A stretch of DNA of 9,814 bases from an uncultured Allomuricauda sp. (GTDB lineage: Bacteria; Bacteroidota; Bacteroidia; Flavobacteriales; Flavobacteriaceae). The notes under the pieces are model-generated. The model saw only the letters and a list, made by a program, of their open reading frames with translations. It ran no database searches and was not told the origin of the DNA. The position numbers and the translations under genes are program-made. Positions 1 through 6,678 of this stretch are shown in pieces. Every line of letters starts with the position of its first letter. The first letter of the stretch is position 1. The stretch is taken from NCBI GenBank assembly GCA_937911965.1, contig CALDPL010000230.1, positions 1 to 9,814 on the forward strand. The letters are read 5' to 3'.

Positions 1-1429
1 GCCCGGTCCAATTGCGGGCCGTCCCTATATTGGAGACCCCGGCAATTCCCGTGAGTTTCTTTTTTTCCAGGCTGCCGTCCACGATCTTGGCCACCGTGGA
101 GCCCGGGCCCTTTATATGGGTATCCGCATCCAAAACCTCCTCAAAGAGTTTGGGCAAATAGACCAGGTGGGTGGCGAAGCCAAGGTATTCCTTGGTGATT
201 TGGAACTCCATCATCAAAGGGGTCTTGGGCATGGCCCCGAACATGGGGTGAAAGGGTTCCCTGGGCTGAAAGTCAATGGGACCGTTCTTGACCTGGATCA
301 TGACATTGTCCCGATATTTTCCATCATCCGGCACGAATTCGTTATAGGCCTGCTTGGCACGGTCCGTGGTGTCGTGCTCGGAATACACAAAGGCACGCCA
401 GATCACCACCCCGCCATGGGGGGCCAGGGCATCGGCCAAAAGATTGGCCCCTTGCAGATGGCTGCGTCCATAGTTCTGTGGGCCGGGTTGTCCCTCTGAA
501 TTGGCCTTGACCAAAAAACCGCCAAAATCGGGGATGGCGGCATAGATCTCATCTGCCTTGTCCTTCCACCATTGGATGACCCCGGGATCCAAAGGGTCCG
601 CGGTCTCCAGCCCCCCGATTTCAATGGGGGCCGAAAAACGGGCCGTGAGGTAGACCTTCAGGCCATAGGGTCTGAACAGGTCGGCCAGGACCTTTACTTT
701 TTCCAAATAGTGGGGAGTGAGGATCAGCGCATTGGCATTGACACTGGTCAGGGCCGTTCCGTTGATGCCCACCGAGGCGTTCGCCCGGGCGTATTCGATA
801 TAGCGCGAATCGATATAGTCGGGCAGGGTATGCCAGTTCCAGATGGAAAAGCCCGAATACCCCCGTTCGATGGTCCGGTCCAGGTTGTCCCAGTGGTTCA
901 ACATCCGAATGTCCGTCTTTGGGATTTCGACCAGGTCGAGTCGCTTCAGGCTTTTATGCGTCTGCAGCAACCTCAAAAAATGGTAACTGCCATAGAGCAG
1001 GCCGATTTCCTCCCGGGCACTGAGAATCAAATGTGAAGTTCCGTTGAGCTCGACTTCCTTTATGAGATACCCCTCTTTTCCCAATCCCTGTGCATCGACC
1101 TGCCCTTGAAGCTTTGGAGGCAATTTATCATAAAGGGATACCACCAGGCTCGATTCCTTGCCGTCAAAGACCTTGAACCTGGGTTTCCGATCCAAAAGGG
1201 CCTCCAGGCCAAGGCCGAGTTCCTTCCCGATCATTTCCAGGGTGGGGGAAGTGCCCTGCAGGTGGACGATATGTATCCGATCTCTGTAATCCTGCAACAG
1301 GGCCGGGTCTGAAACCTTTCTGTACTCCAACCATAGGCCATGGCCATCCGACATGGGATACAGGACCGAGCCCGCCAAGAATAAGGCGATGAGCATGCCG
1401 ATGATCTTCAACTTGGGGATATGTTCCAT
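1..1429 (-). CDS. aguA: Alpha-glucuronidase, glycoside hydrolase family 67 (partial, C-terminus cut by window edge)
   Basis: Hydrolyses the alpha-1,2 bond joining (4-O-methyl-)glucuronate to the terminal xylose of xylo-oligosaccharides. I translated the minus strand from 1429 to base 1 by hand: 476 uninterrupted codons, about two thirds of a typical ~700-residue GH67. The family signature VKANSEGQPGP carries the predicted acid Glu312 (codon 496-494). KNGPIDFQ carries Asp386 (codon 274-272) and QITKEY carries Glu414, the paired bases; the 28-residue spacing equals that of the characterised Cellvibrio enzyme (D365/E393). The GH67 N-terminal domain comes first, then the barrel (motif LNHWDNLDRTIERGYSG near residues 174-190). 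Residues 6-26 are a lysine-flanked hydrophobic stretch, read as a signal peptide without a lipobox, so a periplasmic enzyme is likely. An in-frame ATG at 1456 would add nine residues; 1429 is preferred because it gives a compact signal peptide. It is divergent from the GH3 gene and shares its regulatory region. Confidence 0.96.
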   Translation of the reverse strand, partial: MEHIPKLKIIGMLIALFLAGSVLYPMSDGHGLWLEYRKVSDPALLQDYRDRIHIVHLQGTSPTLEMIGKELGLGLEALLDRKPRFKVFDGKESSLVVSLYDKLPPKLQGQVDAQGLGKEGYLIKEVELNGTSHLILSAREEIGLLYGSYHFLRLLQTHKSLKRLDLVEIPKTDIRMLNHWDNLDRTIERGYSGFSIWNWHTLPDYIDSRYIEYARANASVGINGTALTSVNANALILTPHYLEKVKVLADLFRPYGLKVYLTARFSAPIEIGGLETADPLDPGVIQWWKDKADEIYAAIPDFGGFLVKANSEGQPGPQNYGRSHLQGANLLADALAPHGGVVIWRAFVYSEHDTTDRAKQAYNEFVPDDGKYRDNVMIQVKNGPIDFQPREPFHPMFGAMPKTPLMMEFQITKEYLGFATHLVYLPKLFEEVLDADTHIKGPGSTVAKIVDGSLEKKKLTGIAGVSNIGTARNWTG

Positions 1430-1519
1430 AATATAGGGGTTGGCATCAAAATCCATTGGAAATAAATCAACCAATTGCGTACAGTAAATTAAGCAAATAA
1501 TTCGCAAATTGACAAAATG

Positions 1520-1554
1520 TTTCATGCAATCGATTGCGAATATAAATATTTTTA
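1520..1554 (+). promoter_or_regulatory. Candidate promoter for GH3-uxaC (weak)
   Basis: TATTTTTA at 1547-1554 matches the Bacteroidota -7 consensus TAnnTTTG except for the last base. A TTT at 1520-1522 lies about 23 bp upstream as a possible -33 element. The operator palindrome lies between them, as it does at the xylB promoter. The match is imperfect and the spacing long, so the exact start point is uncertain. Confidence 0.35.
1526..1537. promoter_or_regulatory. Putative LacI-family operator, copy 1 (upstream of GH3-uxaC)
   Basis: GCAATCGATTGC is a perfect 12-bp palindrome with the central CG and the AAnCGnTT core typical of LacI/GalR-family operators. A near-identical copy (12 of 13 bases, counting the following G) lies before xylB at 6619-6631, and a LacI-family gene sits between the two target units. 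The site is 66 bp before the GH3 start codon and about 90 bp before the GH67 start, so one site could control both directions. Binding by the local regulator is inference. Confidence 0.7.
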
Positions 1555-1602
1555 CGAAATTTGGTTTAATCTTATCAAAATTAATTCTTTGACCGACAAA
1601 CT

Positions 1603-3861
1603 ATGAACTTCATGAAAACCTTTGCCTTTCTTTGCTCGATCCTGTTCCTGCTCATCGGTTGCGGGGAAGGAGCCCCAGGGGGAACAAACGCTTCCAAAGA
1701 GCTCCCGAAGCAAAACCCTGAATTCGATTTTCCCTTTTACGACAGCTCCCTTTCCCTGGATGAGCGGGTCGCCGATCTGATCTCACGGCTGAGCCTAGAG
1801 GAAAAAGCGGACCAGATGATGCACAACACCTCGGCGATCGAACGCCTGGGAATTCCTCCCTATGGATGGTGGAACGAAGCCCTGCACGGAGTGGGACGCT
1901 CCGGAACGGCCACGGTCTTTCCGCAGGCCATTGGCTTGGGGGCCACCTTTGATGCCGATTTGGCCTTTGAGGTGTCCTCGGCCATTTCCGATGAGGCCCG
2001 TGCCATGCACAATGCGGCCAAGGAAAAGGGCTACCATCTGAGGTATAGCGGCCTTACTTTTTGGACCCCCAACATCAATATTTTCAGGGATCCCAGATGG
2101 GGACGGGGCCAGGAAACCTATGGGGAAGACCCCTACCTCACCTCCCTTATGGGTGTGTCCTTTGTCAAGGGCCTTCAAGGGGATGACCCCAATTATTTGA
2201 AGACCGCCGCCTGCGCCAAACACTATGCCGTGCACAGCGGCCCGGAAAAACTGAGGCATGAATTCAATGCCGAGGCCAGTCCCAAGGACCTGTTCGAAAC
2301 CTACCTCCCGGCCTTTGAGGCCCTGGTGGAAGCCGATGTGGAAGCGGTGATGTGCGCCTATAACAGTACCAATGGACAGCCCTGCTGCTCCAACAATTAT
2401 CTGATCGACGAGGTATTACGGGGCCAATGGGGCTTCAAGGGCCACGTGCTCAGTGACTGCTGGGCCATCGTGGACCTGTACACCCCGGCCGACAAGGGAG
2501 GCCATGGGACCGTGGCCACCCAGGCGGAGGCCGCTGCCCTGGCCGTTAAAAGTGGCGTCAGCCTGAATTGTGGGAGCACCTATCTCGAAGGGCTGCCCGC
2601 CGCCGTGGAACAAGGCCTGGTCAGCGAAGCGGAGATCGACACCCAATTGGCCACGCTTTTGAGAACCCGCTTTAAATTGGGCCTTTTCGACCCCAAGGGG
2701 AGCAATCCCTACGATGAGATCCCCGTGGAGGTCATCAACAGCGACGAGCACAGGGCCCTGGCCCGGAAAGTGGCACAAAAGAGCATTGTGATGCTGAAGA
2801 ACAATGGGGTGCTACCCCTTGCCAACGATCTTTCAAGGTATTTTGTCACCGGCCCCAACGCCGCCAACAACGAGGTGCTGCTGGGCAACTATCACGGGGT
2901 CAACCCCAACCTGGTCACCGTCCTTGAGGGCATTGCGGGGGCCATTCATCCGGGCAGCCAGTTGCAGTACCGAATGGGGGCGCTCTTGGATCGGGGAATC
3001 ATGAACCCGCAGGATTGGGCCTCCCCCACTGCCGGGATCAGCGATGTGACCATTGCCGTTCTGGGCATCTCCAGTCTTTTGGAGGGGGAGGAAGGGGAAT
3101 CCCTGGCCTCGACAACGGCAGGGGACCGTTTGGACTATAATCTTCCCGCAAACCAGTTGGAATACCTCAGGAAGCTTAGGGAGGCCGCCGGAGATCGGCC
3201 CGTCATAGCCGTGATCACAGGCGGCAGTCCCATGGACCTCTCCGAGGTACACGAATTGGCGGATGCCGTGCTTTTGGTCTGGTATCCCGGGGAGGAAGGG
3301 GGCAATGCCGTTGCCGACATCCTCTTCGGAAAGGTTTCCCCATCGGGCAGGCTGCCGATCAGTTTTCCAAAATCTCTGGATCAACTGCCCCCTTATGAGG
3401 ATTATTCCATGAAGGGCAGGACCTATAAATATATGGAAGGGGATCCGCTCTATCCCTTTGGCTTTGGTCTGGGCTATGGCAGTTTTGCCTATGGTGGGAT
3501 CCAGTTGTCCAAAAAGGAGATCAATAGTGGGGAAGGGGTTTCCCTGAGCATTCAACTGACCAATACCGGGGATGTCCCCGCCGAGGAGGTGGTGCAATTG
3601 TACGTCTCCGATGTGGAGGCCTCGGTGCCGGTCCCCCTATCCCAATTGTACGGTATCCAACGGGTCTTTTTGGAGCCCAAGGCCTCCAAGACCCTGAATT
3701 TCGAACTGGGACCCGAAGTCTTTCAATTGGTAGATCTCGACGGACAGCGCATCTTTGAACCCGGGGAATTCATAATTTCAGTGGGGGGAAGCAGTCCCGG
3801 GCAGCGAAGCCTGGAACTCGGTGCCTCCGAAATGGCAAGCACCGGCCTGGTCCTAAATTGA
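1603..3861 (+). CDS. Glycoside hydrolase family 3 lipoprotein, probable beta-xylosidase
   Basis: Predicted to release xylose from the non-reducing ends of xylo-oligosaccharides. The 752 residues follow the three-domain GH3 plan: TIM barrel (~45-370), alpha/beta sandwich (~395-620) and a C-terminal Fn3-like domain (~650-735). The start gives a lipoprotein signal with lipobox LLIGC (Cys20), so the enzyme is membrane-anchored; periplasmic or surface location cannot be decided from sequence. The predicted nucleophile is Asp285 in GHVLSDCWAI. KHYAVHSGPE is the substrate-binding signature typical of xylosidase-type GH3. LEGEE (residues 493-497) followed by GDRLDYNLP resembles the acid/base region of this subgroup, though I cannot say which Glu acts. 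Xylosidase rather than glucosidase specificity is favoured by the motifs and by GH67, uxaC, xylB and xylA neighbours. An alternative start at Met4 (1612) would also keep the signal peptide. uxaC follows after 4 bp, so the two are probably cotranscribed. Confidence 0.95.
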   Translation: MNFMKTFAFLCSILFLLIGCGEGAPGGTNASKELPKQNPEFDFPFYDSSLSLDERVADLISRLSLEEKADQMMHNTSAIERLGIPPYGWWNEALHGVGRSGTATVFPQAIGLGATFDADLAFEVSSAISDEARAMHNAAKEKGYHLRYSGLTFWTPNINIFRDPRWGRGQETYGEDPYLTSLMGVSFVKGLQGDDPNYLKTAACAKHYAVHSGPEKLRHEFNAEASPKDLFETYLPAFEALVEADVEAVMCAYNSTNGQPCCSNNYLIDEVLRGQWGFKGHVLSDCWAIVDLYTPADKGGHGTVATQAEAAALAVKSGVSLNCGSTYLEGLPAAVEQGLVSEAEIDTQLATLLRTRFKLGLFDPKGSNPYDEIPVEVINSDEHRALARKVAQKSIVMLKNNGVLPLANDLSRYFVTGPNAANNEVLLGNYHGVNPNLVTVLEGIAGAIHPGSQLQYRMGALLDRGIMNPQDWASPTAGISDVTIAVLGISSLLEGEEGESLASTTAGDRLDYNLPANQLEYLRKLREAAGDRPVIAVITGGSPMDLSEVHELADAVLLVWYPGEEGGNAVADILFGKVSPSGRLPISFPKSLDQLPPYEDYSMKGRTYKYMEGDPLYPFGFGLGYGSFAYGGIQLSKKEINSGEGVSLSIQLTNTGDVPAEEVVQLYVSDVEASVPVPLSQLYGIQRVFLEPKASKTLNFELGPEVFQLVDLDGQRIFEPGEFIISVGGSSPGQRSLELGASEMASTGLVLN

Positions 3862-3865
3862 GTCC

Positions 3866-5308
3866 ATGGCCATGTCCGTACAAAACTTCATACACGAGGA
3901 TTTCCTCTTGGATACCGACCATGCCCGGGAACTCTACCATTCCCATGCCAAGGACTGTCCGATTCTGGACTACCACAACCACCTGCCCCCACGGGAGCTG
4001 GCCGAGGACCGGCGTTTTGAAAACATGAGCCGGCTTTGGATCGAGGGGGACCATTATAAATGGAGGGCCATGAGGGCCCTGGGGATAGGGGAAGGCCATA
4101 TCAGTGGGGATGCCCCGGACCTTGAAAAGTTCAAAAAATGGGCCGCCACCCTTCCCTATGCCTGGCGGAACCCCTTGTTCCATTGGTCCCAGCTCGAACT
4201 CCTCCGTTATTTTGGAATCGATGATCTCTTGGGCCCGGACAATGCGGAACGGATTTATGCCCACTGCAATGAAATGCTCTCCTCTCCTTCCCATTCGGCC
4301 CGGGGGCTGATCCAAGGGATGAATGTGGAGGTCCTCTGCACCACGGACGATCCCCTGGACGATCTTTCCGGTCATAGGGAACTTTCAGGTTCCCCCTGGC
4401 CGGTACAGGTACTGCCCAGTTTCAGGCCCGATGGAATGATCCATATTGAAAAGCCCGGTTTTGTGGAATATCTGTCCAAACTCTCGGGAATCACGGGAAT
4501 CCCGATCGTGGATTTTGAATCCCTTTCCGCCGCCATGTCCCAAAGGGTGGACTATTTCCACGAAGCGGGGTGCAGGTTGGCCGACCACGGGCTCTCCCAT
4601 GCCCATGGGGGCGAATTCAGCCCGGAGCGTGTGAACGCCATTCTCAAGGACCGACTTTCGGGCGGGTCCCCCTCCCCATCGGAGCAACACCTGTACAAAT
4701 CCGCGGTGCTCTTCCTTTTGGGCAGGCTGTACTCGGCCAAGGATTGGTGCATGCAACTGCATCTGGGACCCATACGAAACACCAATCAAGCCGTGGTGTC
4801 CCAACTTGGGATCAATGCCGGGGTGGACAGCATAGGGGATTTTCCCCAGGCCGAACAATTGGCCTCCCTATTGAACCGATTGAACGATAAGGGACACTTG
4901 CCCAAGACCGTGCTCTACAATTCCAATCCCCGTGACAATGCGGTCTTTGCCACCATGGCCGGCAATTTCACGGGGGAGGGCATCAAGGGAAAGGTGCAGT
5001 TTGGGGCGGCCTGGTGGTTCCTGGACCAGATGGACGGGATTACGGACCAATTGGGCACCCTTTCCAATATGGGCCTGCTCAGCTGTTCGGTGGGCATGAT
5101 CACGGACAGCCGTAGCTTCCTTTCCTTTTCCAGGCACGAGTACTTCAGAAGGGTGCTCTGCAATCTGTTGGGCCGGGATATCAAAAAGGGACTGTTGCCC
5201 TGCGATATGGATTGGATCGGGAAATTGGTCGGGGACATCTGCCATCGAAATGCACGGGAATTCTTTCGCTTCCCAACCAAGGAGCCCGCGCTTCCACTGC
5301 GAAGGTGA
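3866..5308 (+). CDS. uxaC: Glucuronate isomerase (uronate isomerase, EC 5.3.1.12)
   Basis: Cytoplasmic enzyme of the amidohydrolase superfamily that converts D-glucuronate to D-fructuronate (and galacturonate to tagaturonate), the first step of hexuronate breakdown. The 480-residue length is close to the ~470 usual for UxaC. Visible signatures are the metal-binding DYHNHLPP (His37, His39), the following WIEGDHYKWRAMRALG block, VLCTTDDPLDDL in mid-protein, and the C-terminal GMITDSRSFLSFSRHEYFRR with its conserved Asp-Ser-Arg. Two ATGs are possible, at 3866 and 3872; neither has a clear ribosome-binding site. The gene begins 4 bp after the GH3 stop, linking it to xylan side-chain use: its substrate would be glucuronate freed by the divergent GH67 enzyme. 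The later steps (fructuronate reductase, mannonate dehydratase, KDG kinase and aldolase) are not in the window. Confidence 0.97.
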   Translation: MAMSVQNFIHEDFLLDTDHARELYHSHAKDCPILDYHNHLPPRELAEDRRFENMSRLWIEGDHYKWRAMRALGIGEGHISGDAPDLEKFKKWAATLPYAWRNPLFHWSQLELLRYFGIDDLLGPDNAERIYAHCNEMLSSPSHSARGLIQGMNVEVLCTTDDPLDDLSGHRELSGSPWPVQVLPSFRPDGMIHIEKPGFVEYLSKLSGITGIPIVDFESLSAAMSQRVDYFHEAGCRLADHGLSHAHGGEFSPERVNAILKDRLSGGSPSPSEQHLYKSAVLFLLGRLYSAKDWCMQLHLGPIRNTNQAVVSQLGINAGVDSIGDFPQAEQLASLLNRLNDKGHLPKTVLYNSNPRDNAVFATMAGNFTGEGIKGKVQFGAAWWFLDQMDGITDQLGTLSNMGLLSCSVGMITDSRSFLSFSRHEYFRRVLCNLLGRDIKKGLLPCDMDWIGKLVGDICHRNAREFFRFPTKEPALPLRR

Positions 5309-5309
5309 C

Positions 5310-5356
5310 GGGCCCATCCCAGATCGGTCCTAGACTGTGGGGGCCTTGGTTTTTTT
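5310..5356 (+). terminator. Candidate terminator after uxaC, reaching into the 3' end of the LacI gene
   Basis: Just after the uxaC stop, GGTCC (5326-5330) can pair with GGGCC (5341-5345, one G-U pair) around a 10-nt loop. An alternative pairing uses GGGCCCA (5310-5316) with TGGGGGCC (5338-5345). Both are followed by a T-rich stretch with seven consecutive T's at 5350-5356. The stems are short, so this is tentative. It would overlap the last codons of the convergent LacI gene. No equivalent T-tailed hairpin was seen for the minus strand. Confidence 0.3.
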
Positions 5357-6376
5357 CATGGAGGAATCCCGCTGAATGATTTCAGTGCCCAATACCGTGA
5401 TCTCGGTGAGATCGGAATCGTAATTATGACCGGAATGGTTCAAAATCCGTCTGGCGGAGATGGCCCCCATCTTGCTGGCCGGATGGGAAACCGTGGAGAG
5501 GGAAGGCTGCATGATCGAGGCTATGGGATCGTCGTTGAACCCGATCACGGCCAATTGATCGGGCACTTCCACCCCCATTTTCTTGGCGCACATCACGGCA
5601 CTGACCGCCGCGGTATCGTTGGCCGAAAATATCCCATCGGGCGGGGCATCCAGCTTGAGCAGTTTTTTGGTTGCCTTGGTCCCTTCCTCAAAACTCAAGG
5701 TCTTGAAATGCACAACGAGTTCCTCCAAGATCGGCAGGCCGGAGTCCCTCAAAGCATCCAAATAGCCCTTTTTCCGCTCCTCATAGATGTTGCGGTGCTG
5801 TGCCCCGGCAAAGTGTGCGATCCGGGTACATCCCTGTTCGATCAGGTGCTTGGTGGCCGTATAGCCGGCGGTGTAGTTGTCGATCACCACCTTATAGGAA
5901 TTGAAGTTCTCGGGCACCCGGTCCACAAAGACTATGGGAATCCCCTGTTCCACGAACTTCTGGAAGTGGGCCGTATCCACCGTCTCCATGGACAGGGACA
6001 CGATCAATCCTGTGATCCTGCTGTCGTAGAGGGCGTTGCAATTGCTCACCTCATTCTCGTATTTGTCATTGGATTGGCTGATCAACACATTGTAGCCTTC
6101 CTTTCTGGCCGTTTCCTCGATCCCACTGATCAGGGAGGCCATAAAGGGCCTGTTTATCCTGGAGATCAGCACCCCAATGGTATTGCTTTTGTTGTTCCTC
6201 AGCCCCGCGGCCAGGTTGTTGGGCCTATATCCCATTTCCTGGGCCGCATCCTTGATCAGCTTGATGGTTTTCTTGCTGATGCTCTTATGGTTGTTCAAGG
6301 CCCTTGAAATCGTCGAAGGCGAATAGTTCAATTCCTTGGCCAGATCGTAAATGGTAACCTCTTTTTTAATTTTCAT
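5330..6376 (-). CDS. LacI/GalR-family transcriptional regulator, probable xylose/xylan operon repressor
   Basis: Encodes 348 residues with the full LacI-family plan. The N-terminal helix-turn-helix (residues ~8-27) has recognition helix YSPSTISRAL. The hinge helix PNNLAAGLR (52-60) includes Leu59, at the position that inserts into the central CG step of the operator. The periplasmic-binding-protein-like effector domain begins at TIGVLIS and includes the DNYTAGYTATKHL and FSANDTAA motifs usual in the family. It is convergent with uxaC (21-bp gap) and divergent from xylB. Palindromes with a LacI-type AATCGATT core occur before both the GH3-uxaC unit and xylB, so it probably represses both and is released by a xylose- or xylan-derived sugar. 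The effector cannot be read from sequence; a glucuronate-derived inducer is also possible. It should not be confused with the AraC-type XylR of E. coli or the ROK-type XylR of Bacillus. Confidence 0.95.
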   Translation of the reverse strand: MKIKKEVTIYDLAKELNYSPSTISRALNNHKSISKKTIKLIKDAAQEMGYRPNNLAAGLRNNKSNTIGVLISRINRPFMASLISGIEETARKEGYNVLISQSNDKYENEVSNCNALYDSRITGLIVSLSMETVDTAHFQKFVEQGIPIVFVDRVPENFNSYKVVIDNYTAGYTATKHLIEQGCTRIAHFAGAQHRNIYEERKKGYLDALRDSGLPILEELVVHFKTLSFEEGTKATKKLLKLDAPPDGIFSANDTAAVSAVMCAKKMGVEVPDQLAVIGFNDDPIASIMQPSLSTVSHPASKMGAISARRILNHSGHNYDSDLTEITVLGTEIIQRDSSMKKTKAPTV

Positions 6377-6380
6377 TCGT

Positions 6381-6388
6381 CAAAAGTA
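6381..6388 (-). promoter_or_regulatory. Candidate -7 element for the LacI-family gene
   Basis: On the minus strand TACTTTTG at 6388-6381 matches the Bacteroidota -7 consensus TAnnTTTG exactly. It ends only 4 bp before the start codon at 6376, so transcription from it would give an essentially leaderless message. No TTTG-like -33 element is seen at the expected distance. A second, weaker candidate, TAATTTG at 6437-6431, would leave a leader of about 50 nt. Confidence 0.25.
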
Positions 6389-6501
6389 CTGTTATCTTGT
6401 TCATTGGCTCTGTGGCACTGCCATGAATTTCAAATTACTAAATATAAGTATAGGTTCCACTTAAGGCCTTTTTTTTCATATAACCCTCGCCGTTCCATAA
6501 A

Positions 6502-6592
6502 GGAAGCCCCCAAATCTTGCCCCAAAGGGCTGATTTATGCGCCCTTTGGAAAAAACAGGAAGGCTGCAATTTGTGAAAATAGTCGGGCTTCC
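6502..6592. repeat. Nested inverted repeat / potential branched hairpin
   Basis: The outer arms GGAAGCCC (6502-6509) and GGGCTTCC (6585-6592) are perfect 8-bp complements. Inside them CCAAAGGGC (6522-6530) and GCCCTTTGG (6541-6549) form a perfect 9-bp stem around a 10-nt loop. CAAAT (6511-6515) can also pair with ATTTG (6569-6573) between the two. The inner stem is followed by six A's on the plus strand and not by T's, so it is not a normal intrinsic terminator in either direction. It lies upstream of the predicted xylB promoter, so it would not be in the xylB leader. Confidence 0.6.
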
Positions 6593-6613
6593 CAAATTAT
6601 TCCACGAAATAAA

Positions 6614-6644
6614 TTTACGCAATCGATTCCGTTATTTATATTTG
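6614..6644 (+). promoter_or_regulatory. Predicted promoter of the xylB-xylA(-symporter) operon
   Basis: TATATTTG at 6637-6644 is an exact match to the Bacteroidota -7 consensus TAnnTTTG. TTTA at 6614-6617 is a three-of-four match to the -33 TTTG, 19 bp upstream, which is normal spacing. Transcription would begin near 6650 and leave a leader of roughly 25-30 nt before the ATG at 6679. Confidence 0.65.
6619..6630. promoter_or_regulatory. Putative LacI-family operator, copy 2 (upstream of xylB-xylA)
   Basis: GCAATCGATTCC matches the palindrome before the GH3 gene at 11 of 12 bases and keeps the 10-base core GCAATCGATT with its central CG. It sits between the predicted -33 and -7 elements of the xylB promoter, a position where a bound repressor would block RNA polymerase. 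Assignment to the adjacent LacI-family protein is inference. Confidence 0.7.
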
Positions 6645-6678
6645 AAAACTGGATTAATTTTTAAAATGTACAAATTGA

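Larger units (their letters stand above)
1430..1602. promoter_or_regulatory. Divergent AT-rich regulatory region between GH67 and GH3 genes
   Basis: This 173-bp gap is far more AT-rich than the flanking genes and must hold promoters for both directions. It contains a perfect palindrome at 1526-1537 (listed separately) and weaker related sequences. GCaAATaATTcGC at 1493-1505 is an imperfect palindrome. GCAATTGGTT on the minus strand at 1479-1470 matches the operator core at 8 of 10 bases and could serve the GH67 promoter. No convincing minus-strand -7 element was found. No small gene or RNA is evident. Confidence 0.75.
6377..6678. other. Divergent intergenic region between the LacI gene and xylB
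   Basis: This 302-bp gap holds no gene I can support. The 86-codon open frame at 6404-6664 has no recognisable family and runs through the promoter and operator. Contents from left to right are a possible LacI-gene promoter next to 6376, a T-run preceded by AAGGCCTT near 6465-6478, a nested inverted repeat at 6502-6592, and the xylB promoter with operator at 6614-6644. Confidence 0.7.

Noticed and set aside
572..1036. 154-codon plus-strand open frame inside the GH67 region, plus shorter ones at 116-499 and 1106-1312
   Set aside because: The minus strand has a continuous 476-codon GH67 frame with catalytic residues. The plus-strand frames are shadows.
2833..3597. 254-codon open frame on the minus strand, antisense to the GH3 gene
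   Set aside because: Shadow frame inside a well-supported GH3 coding sequence.
5426..6307. 293-codon open frame on the plus strand, antisense to the LacI-family gene
   Set aside because: The opposite strand encodes a complete LacI-family protein with HTH, hinge and effector domains. This frame is low-complexity (Gly/His-rich) and unrecognisable.
6522..6555. CCAAAGGGC/GCCCTTTGG hairpin as an intrinsic terminator
   Set aside because: The stem is followed by A's on the plus strand and not by T's on the minus strand, and no gene ends just upstream in either direction.
6404..6664. 86-codon open frame in the LacI-xylB intergenic region
   Set aside because: It has no recognisable family, spans the inverted repeat, operator and promoter, and has a base composition like non-coding DNA. 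A small basic protein cannot be fully excluded, but there is no positive evidence.
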